NCBI GenBank assembly: GCA_964512765.1
Contig: CAZEKF010000027.1
Coordinates: 1 to 11,488, forward strand
Direction: 5' to 3'
Length of the DNA: 11,488 nucleotides
Source: GW2011-AR15 sp964512765
Lineage (GTDB): Archaea > Nanobdellota > Nanobdellia > Woesearchaeales > GW2011-AR15
Shown here: positions 7,105 through 11,488 of the stretch, piece by piece
Position numbering within the stretch: the first letter of the stretch is position 1
Layout of the letters: every line of letters begins with the position of its first letter
Program-made: the position numbers and the translations under genes
Notes under the pieces: generated by a model
The model's input: only the letters and a program-made list of their open reading frames with translations
Database searches by the model: none
What the model was told of the DNA's origin: nothing

Positions 7105-7171
7105 GATACAATAGCTTCTAGAACAGACTACTACCTCAAGATGTAATTATACAACAATACACCCCACCGTA

Positions 7172-7190
7172 AATAGCTCTATCTGCTATT
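7172..7190. repeat. AATAGC/GCTATT inverted repeat
   Basis: Six-base perfect arms (7172-7177 and 7185-7190) around a 7-base centre in the intergenic region between gene C and the DUF4258-like gene. Weak on its own, but one of three in 200 bases. Confidence 0.25.
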
Positions 7191-7240
7191 ATACCTCTTT
7201 TTTATTTCAGAACCTCTTTTTTTGTATTAGTATCTCTAAT

Positions 7241-7262
7241 GTGTATTGTTATCATAATACAC
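7241..7262. repeat. GTGTATT/AATACAC inverted repeat
   Basis: Seven-base perfect arms (7241-7247, 7256-7262) around an 8-base centre, about 50 bases upstream of the TATA element at 7314. Its position suits an operator of the downstream DUF4258/DUF2283 pair or of gene C. Confidence 0.3.
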
Positions 7263-7313
7263 CCCCATCGATACTACCCACAATAATGTGTTAATTAAGA
7301 TTAAATATGCGCG

Positions 7314-7396
7314 TTATATTTAAATCTTTCGTTTAAAGAGTATTTTAAAGTAGTAACATCTAAATTAATGATATCAATTAAAAACATATTTATATA
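7314..7396 (+). promoter_or_regulatory. Candidate TATA boxes of the DUF4258/DUF2283 operon
   Basis: Two elements compete. TTATATTTAAAT (7314-7325) would start transcription near 7347 and leave about 20 leader bases before ATG 7368. TTTATATA (7389-7396) would make ATG 7419 leaderless, at the same 30-base spacing seen for other genes here. The sequence alone does not decide. Confidence 0.4.
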
Positions 7397-7746
7397 TTTA
7401 TTAAATACTTCTAATTCAATGAACTACAAGAATCATGTGATAGAAAAGTTTAAGAATTATAAAAGAGAAGATATAATTATAACAGACCATGCAGAAGAAC
7501 AAGCAATATTTCGAAATATTAGCCTAAGTGAAATCAAAGAAAATATTATTAACCCAAAAAGGCTAGTATTTGCTGGTAAATTAGAAACAAAAAAACAAAG
7601 AAAAGTACGATTGTTACTTTGCATACAGTAACACACAGTGTCACAGGTATATAATTGTAATAACTACAAAATGCATTGTCTGTACTGTTATCAAAATAAA
7701 CAGGAGATGGCAAAGAATTGTTGAAAAATATTCAAAAAAATCATGA
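7368..7746 (+). pseudogene. DUF4258-like gene (putative toxin) with a single frameshift
   Basis: The first frame (7368-7631) encodes TDHAEEQAIFRNISLSEI, the DUF4258-type N-terminal motif (HA...R.IS..EI), then ENIINPKRLVFAGKLE, and stops early after LLLCIQ. From 7585 to the TGA at 7744 the next frame reads KEKYDCYFAYSNTQCHRYII, then VITTKCIVCTVIKINRRWQR, which is what a DUF4258 C-terminus should look like. The two halves join at the A7 run 7589-7595; six A's would restore one protein of about 108 residues from ATG 7419, or 125 from ATG 7368. I prefer ATG 7419 (MNYKNHVIEKFKNYK) on family length. The restored stop is 9 bases from the following gene. The cause could be a homopolymer sequencing error, true decay, phase variation, or slippage on the A run. 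Confidence 0.75.
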
Positions 7747-7755
7747 GGTATTAAA

Positions 7756-8109
7756 ATGAAAAATTACAAATTTAGTTATGACAAAGAGTATGATGATCTG
7801 TTTGTGTTTAACCCTGAATCAAAATCTAAAGGTAGTGTAGAATTAGGTGAGATTATTTTGGATTATAACACTAAAAAAGAATTTGTAGGCATCCAGATTA
7901 TGAATGCATCAAAAGTACTTCAAGAAATTTCAGGAGATTTTGAAATTAAATCTGTTCTTGAGCATTTAAAGGAGTGTAAGATTGAAACCATTACAAAAAA
8001 TAATCTTCTTACAATTAAACTGTTCCTAATAAGTGATTTAAAACAAGTTTCCTCTGTATTGTCTGTACCTAACATAACAGATTCAAGTCCTGCACTTGCT
8101 TACGCATAA
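7756..8109 (+). CDS. DUF2283-like protein, putative antitoxin
   Basis: A 117-residue protein whose first half fits DUF2283: YDKEYDDLFVF (8-18, the family's YD.E.D.LYI block) and ELGEIILDYNTKKEFVGIQI (29-48) followed by MNASK. The second half (54-117) is a tail longer than the roughly 70-residue family core and not recognised. It starts 9 bases after the restored stop of the DUF4258-like gene, and the ribosome binding site GAGGT (7745-7749) overlaps that stop codon, so the two are probably translated together. Small archaeal DUF2283 genes often sit beside DUF4258 genes and the pair has been considered toxin-antitoxin-like; that role is inferred. It ends 2 bases from the convergent regulator gene. 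Confidence 0.75.
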   Translation: MKNYKFSYDKEYDDLFVFNPESKSKGSVELGEIILDYNTKKEFVGIQIMNASKVLQEISGDFEIKSVLEHLKECKIETITKNNLLTIKLFLISDLKQVSSVLSVPNITDSSPALAYA

Positions 8110-8111
8110 AA

Positions 8112-8390
8112 TTATTCTTTCAGAACTGTCATTAGCTTATCTATATGTCCAGCAACTTCTTCGCCTTTCTTGGTTAAACTCAATAACTTAAGTCTGCCTT
8201 GCTTGTCAAAGTTAACCAGACCAGCTTTCTGCATTTGCTGCAATATCTTAACAACATGAGAATACGTACAATCAACTGTTTTTGCTAAATTAGATGCATA
8301 GATCTCTTTTTTAGAACTCCGCCTCATCTCTACGAGCATATTAGCTGGTTTTTCACGAAATATCACATTGACCATGTCAACTTTTGCCAT
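8112..8390 (-). CDS. MarR-like winged-helix transcriptional regulator
   Basis: A 92-residue DNA-binding protein. Residues about 29-42 form the first helices of a helix-turn-helix (EIYASNLAKTVDCT). Residues 43-59 (YSHVVKILQQMQKAGLV) are the recognition helix, and FDKQGRLKLLSLTKKGEEVA (61-80) is the beta wing plus the start of the C-terminal dimerisation helix. This is the common archaeal small MarR/PadR-type arrangement. No ligand or metal site is visible. It converges on the DUF2283-like gene with only a 2-base gap and diverges from the membrane-protein operon starting at 8563, whose promoter lies about 140 bases upstream of this gene's own. It may control either neighbour or itself; the target is unknown. 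Confidence 0.85.
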   Translation of the reverse strand: MAKVDMVNVIFREKPANMLVEMRRSSKKEIYASNLAKTVDCTYSHVVKILQQMQKAGLVNFDKQGRLKLLSLTKKGEEVAGHIDKLMTVLKE

Positions 8391-8427
8391 TCTTAATCTC
8401 TTTTTACTTGAAATAAAATTGATTACA

Positions 8428-8436
8428 GTTTAAATA
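8428..8436 (-). promoter_or_regulatory. TATA box of the winged-helix regulator gene
   Basis: TATTTAAAC on the minus strand (8436-8428) predicts transcription starting near 8404, leaving a leader of about 14 bases before ATG 8390. No clear ribosome binding site is present in it. Confidence 0.5.
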
Positions 8437-8528
8437 CTTTATTAAAACTCTAATATATAATTCCAGAAATATATTTTCATTTATATAGTTTACTCTGTCT
8501 AAAACAAAATTAAAGAAATAATCTAGAA

Positions 8529-8538
8529 AAATTTATTA
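8529..8538 (+). promoter_or_regulatory. TATA box giving a leaderless start at 8563
   Basis: AAATTTATTA begins about 32 bases before ATG 8563. That spacing puts the transcription start at or next to this ATG and argues against the in-frame TTG at 8542. Confidence 0.5.
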
Positions 8539-8562
8539 ACCTTGCTTGTTTTAATTATTTGT

Positions 8563-9138
8563 ATGCCAAAATACAAGTTAAAGCCCGAAGTGAAAAGATT
8601 AGTCATTCCATTAGTCACATACATTATATTATTTAGTTTGTTCATTACATTAATAGTTAGGCCAGGTATTACAGGATATACTACATATGTTAAAATGAAA
8701 AAGTCTAACTTTACTGTTGATTCATATGAAGAAAATTTAAACAATCTCCAAACAACATTAAAAGAATCAGTTTCTAACTACACTGAATGCACAGTATATA
8801 ATGAAAAGTTGTTTGATGAGTTAAGAGGGTTTAACCAAAACTATACTGTTTGTTTAACTGAATTAAATGGTCTTAAACTTAACCATAGCATGACAGTTCT
8901 TAATTATGAAGAAGAAGTACAATTTCTAAGGCAGGCAATTGCCGACGAACAAGATAAAGCTGAAGAGTATCAGGAAGAATCTTTAGAAATTGAAGGCGAT
9001 TATTGGGACCTGGCAAAAAATGTTGCTAACAATCTATGTTGCAAAGCAAAAGTTGAAAATAATAGAATTAGTCATTATAAAGTTGAAAATAACATGATCA
9101 TTTGTCTTGAAGAAGGTTCATTAAAACTTGAGTGCTAG
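8563..9138 (+). CDS. Membrane-anchored extracytoplasmic coiled-coil protein
   Basis: Read from ATG 8563 it has 191 residues. A short basic N-terminus (MPKYKLKPEVKR) is followed by one membrane segment (12-33, LVIPLVTYIILFSLFITLIV) and PGITGYTTYV, giving a signal-anchor protein with its bulk outside. Residues about 55-148 are heptad-like and charged, likely coiled coil. Four N-glycosylation sequons (N49, N72, N93, N107) fall in this part. The C-terminus holds ANNLCCKAKVENN and a second KVENN-containing strand pair ending ICLEEG, a small cysteine motif I recall loosely from DPANN proteins. No enzyme motif is seen. It is followed after 6 bases by the transporter gene, so they form an operon. Function unknown; a structural or surface role is inferred. 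The start is chosen because ATG 8563 fits the promoter spacing. Confidence 0.8.
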   Translation: MPKYKLKPEVKRLVIPLVTYIILFSLFITLIVRPGITGYTTYVKMKKSNFTVDSYEENLNNLQTTLKESVSNYTECTVYNEKLFDELRGFNQNYTVCLTELNGLKLNHSMTVLNYEEEVQFLRQAIADEQDKAEEYQEESLEIEGDYWDLAKNVANNLCCKAKVENNRISHYKVENNMIICLEEGSLKLEC

Positions 9139-9144
9139 AAAAAA

Positions 9145-9570
9145 ATGTTATGGTTAGTATTTGCATTATTATCAGCATTAACAGCATCCATGGTAGCTAT
9201 CTTTGGAAAAATAGGATTACAAAATCTTGACGCTAACACTGCAACTGCTGTAAGAGCTGTTATAATGGCTCTGTTCTTAGTAATTGTTATAACAGTCCAA
9301 GGTAAATTAAACCTAGTGTCAGAAATTATTGCTAATCAAAAAGCTATCTTGTTCATTGTATTAAGCGGTATTGCCGGAGCAATGTCATGGTTGTTTTATT
9401 TCTTAGCAATAAAGCATGGTAAAGTTTCCCAAGTAGTCCCAATTGACAGGTTAAGTGTAGTATTTGCAATGGTTTTAGCATTGTTGTTCTTAGGAGAAAA
9501 AATAACTCTGAAAGCTGGCATCGGCGCTGCACTGATAACTGCAGGTGCGATTGTGATTGCATTAGGATAA
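9145..9570 (+). CDS. Half-size EamA/DMT-family transporter
   Basis: A 141-residue integral membrane protein with five predicted membrane helices (about 2-22, 34-52, 66-88, 95-117, 122-140). The C-terminal part, PIDRLSVVFAMVLALLFLGE (99-118) followed by KITLKAGIGAALITAGAIVIAL, is the hallmark of the EamA domain (drug/metabolite transporter superfamily). Usual members have two such domains and about 300 residues; this one has a single domain and should work as a dimer. The substrate is unknown. It lies 6 bases after the coiled-coil protein gene, with no ribosome binding site in the gap, so translation is probably coupled. A degraded second copy of its last 24 codons lies at 9993-10070. Confidence 0.88.
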   Translation: MLWLVFALLSALTASMVAIFGKIGLQNLDANTATAVRAVIMALFLVIVITVQGKLNLVSEIIANQKAILFIVLSGIAGAMSWLFYFLAIKHGKVSQVVPIDRLSVVFAMVLALLFLGEKITLKAGIGAALITAGAIVIALG

Positions 9571-9574
9571 ATTA

Positions 9575-9952
9575 TTAAGACTCTTTTCGATCAGTGTATC
9601 TAACCACAGCTTCTTGACTTGGACCAAAATCGCCAAATACTCTTTGAACAAGACCAAATTCAAGGTTACTGCCTGGTCCATGATATTCATCCCATATAGC
9701 AACTCCAAGTATATCCTCTTGGCCCATATCACGTACTCCGTAAACAAGCCAGGTTCGTCCATTATCAAATACATTTGGCTCAAGTAATGTGCACAAAGGA
9801 TAAGTTGAATAAAGCTCTCCGGAAAGTAGTAGCGTATGCTCTTGTTTAACTAATATTATTTTCTGATATAATCCAGGATTTAATTCTTGAAACTCAAATC
9901 CACTCATCTGTAACATCTCTTCTTTAGAATGTGTTGGTGTTGCTTGAGTCAT
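9575..9952 (-). CDS. Hypothetical protein, 125 residues
   Basis: I do not recognise this protein. It is soluble, with no signal peptide, and has an acidic, beta-rich look: GFEFQELNPGLYQKIILVKQ, HTLLLSGELYSTYP, RTWLVYGVRDMG, EDILGVAIWDEYHGPGSNLE, LEFGLVQRVFGDFG. ATG 9952 was chosen over the in-frame TTG at 9964 because the TATA box at 9985-9976 lies 33 bases upstream of it and would give a leaderless mRNA, as for other genes nearby. It converges on the EamA gene with a 4-base gap. On its other side, starting 41 bases from its ATG, lies an orphaned EamA tail, so this gene sits between an intact and a broken copy of the same gene end. That suggests it arrived or was trapped by rearrangement. Confidence 0.75.
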   Translation of the reverse strand: MTQATPTHSKEEMLQMSGFEFQELNPGLYQKIILVKQEHTLLLSGELYSTYPLCTLLEPNVFDNGRTWLVYGVRDMGQEDILGVAIWDEYHGPGSNLEFGLVQRVFGDFGPSQEAVVRYTDRKES

Positions 9953-9975
9953 TTTGTTATTCAAAAATAAATATT

Positions 9976-9985
9976 AATATTTAAA
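9976..9985 (-). promoter_or_regulatory. TATA box of the 125-residue protein gene
   Basis: TTTAAATATT on the minus strand begins 33 bases before ATG 9952, the same geometry as the other leaderless genes in the window. Confidence 0.6.
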
Positions 9986-9992
9986 GTTAGTT

Positions 9993-10070
9993 GTTGAAAA
10001 AAACACCCTAAAAGCCGGCATTGGCTCTGCATTAAAAACTGTAAGTGTTATTGTGATTCCTCTTGGTTAG
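9993..10070 (+). pseudogene. Orphaned C-terminal tail of an EamA transporter gene
   Basis: This stretch reads VEKNTLKAGIGSALKTVSVI, then VIPLG and a stop. From EK onward it matches residues 118-141 of the intact EamA protein at 17 of 24 positions and ends at the same place. The frame closes at a TAA a few codons upstream, so no start or membrane helices remain. A proline and a lysine now sit in what should be the last membrane helix, which suggests decay without selection. It is a leftover of a tandem duplication whose remainder was deleted or replaced by the minus-strand gene now lying between the copies. Confidence 0.75.
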
Positions 10071-10088
10071 GTACTTTTTTAACTGTGT

Positions 10089-10098
10089 TTTAAATATA
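10089..10098 (+). promoter_or_regulatory. TATA box 31 bases before ATG 10120
   Basis: TTTAAATATA, identical to the box at 4931-4940, places the transcription start on or next to ATG 10120. No Shine-Dalgarno sequence is present, so the mRNA is predicted to be leaderless. Confidence 0.7.
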
Positions 10099-10119
10099 AG
10101 ATAGATTTTCCTCGACTCA

Positions 10120-10560
10120 ATGAGCTCAAATCCAAAATTTAGAACTCTTGACTATGAATACAGAACATCTGAAAGGATACATCCAGAATTAGAGATAGTA
10201 AGATATTCTAACCCAAAAGCACCTGATCTAGATAATTTGACCTATGCATTGTATCACGCACAGGGTACTTGTATAGTATTGGGTGATTTGGGTTCTGAAA
10301 CCTATTACGTGAGTGTAATTGATAATTCAATTGACGATAAAATATTAAGGAGAACTTTGTTGGAAGAATTGTCTAGATCAATAGAGTTAGATTTGATTTC
10401 CCAAAAGATCAGAAAAGTAACAGGGGCATCCACAACAAAAGCTTTATATCTTGCTGCTAGACTTGGGTTTCAAGATAAAAAAGGAAGACATGGTGAAGAA
10501 CTGATTAATATGGCTAAAGGCTGGAGAAGACGAATTCCTTTTTGGTTAGTGTGTACGTAG
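10120..10560 (+). CDS. Possible GNAT-family N-acetyltransferase, divergent
   Basis: A 146-residue soluble protein. The pattern LRRTLLEELSRSIELDLISQ (76-95), a short strand KIRKVTG, and then STTKALYLAARLGFQDK (104-120) resembles the helix, strand and final A..LY...GF motif of GNAT acetyltransferases. The acetyl-CoA pyrophosphate loop ([RQ]xxGx[GA]) should precede LLEEL, but here it reads DDKILRRT without glycine. The enzyme is therefore either very divergent or inactive. The tail is basic and ends IPFWLVCT. The start is supported by the TATA box at 10089. It stands alone, with a T7 run 16 bases after its stop. Assignment is tentative; an unrelated small protein is possible. Confidence 0.65.
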   Translation: MSSNPKFRTLDYEYRTSERIHPELEIVRYSNPKAPDLDNLTYALYHAQGTCIVLGDLGSETYYVSVIDNSIDDKILRRTLLEELSRSIELDLISQKIRKVTGASTTKALYLAARLGFQDKKGRHGEELINMAKGWRRRIPFWLVCT

Positions 10561-10576
10561 AGAAAGAATTAGATCC

Positions 10577-10583
10577 TTTTTTT
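10577..10583 (+). terminator. T7 terminator after the GNAT-like gene
   Basis: A run of seven T's begins 16 bases after the stop codon at 10560. No hairpin precedes it; simple T-runs suffice in archaea. Confidence 0.45.
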
Positions 10584-10690
10584 GATGATTAAGATGCATT
10601 GATTTGTGTTTGTTAATTTCTTATTAAAGTCTGCCCCCGCAGGTAATAATAAAAAAGGTAATGATTCCTAAGAAAAATGTACCAAAATAA

Positions 10691-11049
10691 TTAGCGTTTC
10701 AATCCAAGATAAATTAGTTTAGTATTGTGAACAAGTGATTGACATTGAGCTAAATGTCCTGAATCTATAGCAATTTGGTAATCTGCACTAAGTCCGTAAT
10801 AGATTACTTCTCCAGAATCACGCTCACATAATCCATTCCAACAGTTCTGTATCCCTTTCCTATAAGCTCAGGCATCATTAAGTCCTTGTTTAACACAAAA
10901 TCTATACTCTGTCCATAAAGAAAATTCCTTAAAATTTGACCATGCCTAGGTGCATTTATTCCACGCGCAGAAGCACATAGCAAATAACAGATTCCCTCCA
11001 TCTGAAGATGGGGGTTTTTGTGGATGTGTTCTATGATTCTGTATTTTGA
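10691..11049 (-). pseudogene. Frameshifted remnant of an unrecognised gene
   Basis: Two minus-strand frames read like parts of one protein. Frame one (open 11049-10804) gives YRIIEHIHKNPHLQMEGICY, LLCASARGINAPRHGQILRN and onward to VLNKDLMMPE, then becomes less convincing. From 10867 to the stop at 10691 the neighbouring frame gives AYRKGIQNCWNGLCERDSGE, VIYYGLSADYQIAIDSGHLA and ends LIYLGLKR. A single shift near 10826-10867 would join them. Upstream, beyond 11050, yet another short stretch (CEFFSKKIKNEVIK, about 11088-11047) lies in the second frame, so at least one more lesion is likely, and no start codon is evident before M at 11001. The protein is not recognised. It lies against the IS200 element, which may have cut off its 5' end. 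Confidence 0.5.
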
Positions 11050-11157
11050 TTACTTCGTTTTTAATCTTTTTTGAAAAAAATTCACAAACCCTTTCACTTA
11101 AATGCTTTCAGTTGTGAACTTAAAAGATTTAATGTAGGGTTCATGGAAAGTGGAAAT

Positions 11158-11186
11158 GCAATCACCATAGTCAGTGAGGTGATTGC
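11158..11186. promoter_or_regulatory. Hairpin enclosing the tnpA ribosome binding site
   Basis: GCAATCACC (11158-11166) and GGTGATTGC (11178-11186) are perfect 9-base complements around an 11-base loop. The tnpA ribosome binding site GAGGTGAT (11176-11183) begins in the loop and continues into the right arm, directly before ATG 11188. Folding in the mRNA would hide it. In IS200/IS605 elements subterminal hairpins are TnpA recognition sites, and in bacterial IS200 a stem-loop represses tnpA translation; either or both roles fit. Confidence 0.7.
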
Positions 11187-11187
11187 T

Positions 11188-11488
11188 ATGACTAAAAACG
11201 AATATCCACATTTTAATCCAGATAAGTACAACATACCAGTTAAAATAGCTACTGTTAAATCAAGTAGCCATTCAAAGCACAACATCAATTATCACATTAT
11301 TTGGATTCCCAAATACAGAAGAAAAATTTTAGTGGGTAAAGTAAGAGATATACTTTCCAAAATTTTGGAAGGTCAATGTGATGAATTGAAACTTCAAATG
11401 TTGGCACTTGAAATCATGCCAGATCACATTCACTTATTTGTAGCTGCACTACCAACTCACACACCATTTAAGATTGTTCACAAACTAA
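11188..11488 (+). CDS. tnpA: IS200/IS605 TnpA transposase (3' end outside window)
   Basis: The first 100 residues of a Y1 HUH transposase, which cuts and joins single-stranded DNA at the element ends. NINYHIIWIPKYRRKIL (32-48) is the conserved first strand and loop. LQMLALEIMPDHIHLFVAAL (69-88) contains the metal-binding HUH motif H80-I-H82. TPFKIVHKL (92-100) starts the helix after it. The catalytic tyrosine would fall beyond the edge, since family members have about 130-150 residues. ATG 11188 is chosen because GAGGTGAT stands four bases upstream; an in-frame ATG at 11143 is possible but would place the hairpin inside the coding region. An N-terminal extension of about 25 residues before the core is seen in some archaeal members. 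It is apparently intact as far as visible. Confidence 0.92.
   Translation, partial: MTKNEYPHFNPDKYNIPVKIATVKSSSHSKHNINYHIIWIPKYRRKILVGKVRDILSKILEGQCDELKLQMLALEIMPDHIHLFVAALPTHTPFKIVHKL

Larger units (their letters stand above)
7156..7265. repeat. Direct repeat AATACACCCC, exactly 100 bases apart
   Basis: AATACACCCC occurs at 7156-7165 and 7256-7265. The second copy also forms the right arm of the inverted repeat at 7241-7262. Possibly protein-binding sites; no known motif recognised. Confidence 0.3.
7017..7367. other. 350-base intergenic region with several short repeats
   Basis: No gene is supported here on either strand. Next to gene C lies its ribosome binding site GGAGG (7030-7026, minus). 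Further out are inverted repeats at 7071-7083, 7172-7190 and 7241-7262, a direct repeat of AATACACCCC at 7156 and 7256, and three pyrimidine tracts beginning ACCTCTTTT (about 7058, 7192, 7211). I could not place the promoter of gene C with confidence; AAATAAAAAA-like sequence near 7207-7195 on the minus strand is one candidate, and the element at 7314-7325 could serve both directions. The region looks regulatory. Confidence 0.5.
11100..11488 (+). mobile_element. Left part of an IS200/IS605-type element
   Basis: Defined by the TnpA gene running off the right edge and by the hairpin just before it. The left end lies somewhere between about 11090 and 11157 but cannot be fixed from one copy; these elements have no terminal inverted repeats and make no target duplication. 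Whether a tnpB follows is outside the window. Confidence 0.7.

Noticed and set aside
6707..7146. Two overlapping plus-strand open frames running out of gene C into the intergenic region
   Set aside because: Most of their length is antisense to the conserved start of gene C; no signals for initiation.
8542..8562. TTG start seven codons upstream of the coiled-coil protein
   Set aside because: The TATA box spacing makes ATG 8563 the first codon of the transcript, and MPKYKLKPEVKR is a normal signal-anchor N-terminus.
9353..9783. Two minus-strand open frames across the EamA gene and the 125-residue protein gene
   Set aside because: They overlap better supported genes in other frames and have no family features.
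10629..10690. Hydrophobic stretch on the minus strand (YFGTFFLGIITFFIITCGG) just past the decayed gene
   Set aside because: Only about 22 open codons and no start codon; too little to call a gene or an additional segment.
11094..11288. Minus-strand open frame of 64 codons
   Set aside because: Antisense to the TnpA start and hairpin; the HUH transposase on the plus strand is certain.
1..11488. CRISPR arrays, tRNA and rRNA genes
   Set aside because: I looked for regularly spaced repeats and cloverleaf or rRNA-like conserved stretches on both strands and saw none; a covariance-model scan was not possible.

Overview
The window reads as AT-rich archaeal chromosome, most likely from a DPANN-type lineage (Woesearchaeota/Pacearchaeota-like). 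Three things point there. TATA boxes of the form TTTAAATATA lie about 30-33 bp upstream of several starts, so those mRNAs would be leaderless. Other genes carry strong GGAGG/GAGGTG ribosome binding sites. Finally, the window holds a family of secreted, cysteine-bearing surface proteins and a glycosylation-site-rich single-pass protein of a kind I associate, from memory, with DPANN genomes. The phylum is an inference; no rRNA or core marker is present.

Left part (1-7016): a cluster of secreted paralogues on the minus strand. Gene A (1-2021, cut by the left edge) has the family framework with a large right-handed beta-helix inserted in its middle. Gene B (2180-3262) and gene C (5880-7016) are the compact forms. 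Between B and C lie a DUF885-like metallopeptidase (3411-4754, minus), an orphaned C-terminal tail of a fourth family member (4829-4909), and a class I methyltransferase gene (5122-5793, plus). The methyltransferase's promoter points to a start at 4964 in a different frame. The cluster has evidently been rearranged by recombination among the paralogues.

Middle (7017-8390): a 350-base region with short inverted and direct repeats but no gene. It is followed by a DUF4258-like gene broken by one frameshift at an A7 run, coupled to a DUF2283-like gene; the pair resembles a toxin-antitoxin module. A MarR-like winged-helix regulator converges on it.

Right part (8391-11488): a two-gene operon (membrane-anchored coiled-coil protein plus a half-size EamA transporter), an unknown 125-residue protein converging on it, and a second orphaned gene tail, this one of an EamA gene. 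Then come a GNAT-like protein and a decayed minus-strand gene. The window ends in the 5' part of an IS200/IS605 element: a TnpA with the HUH motif, preceded by a hairpin that contains its Shine-Dalgarno sequence.

The most interesting themes are the modular surface-protein family with an inserted beta-helix, the two cases of gene tails left behind (one still showing the signature of recent selection), and the frameshifted DUF4258/DUF2283 pair.
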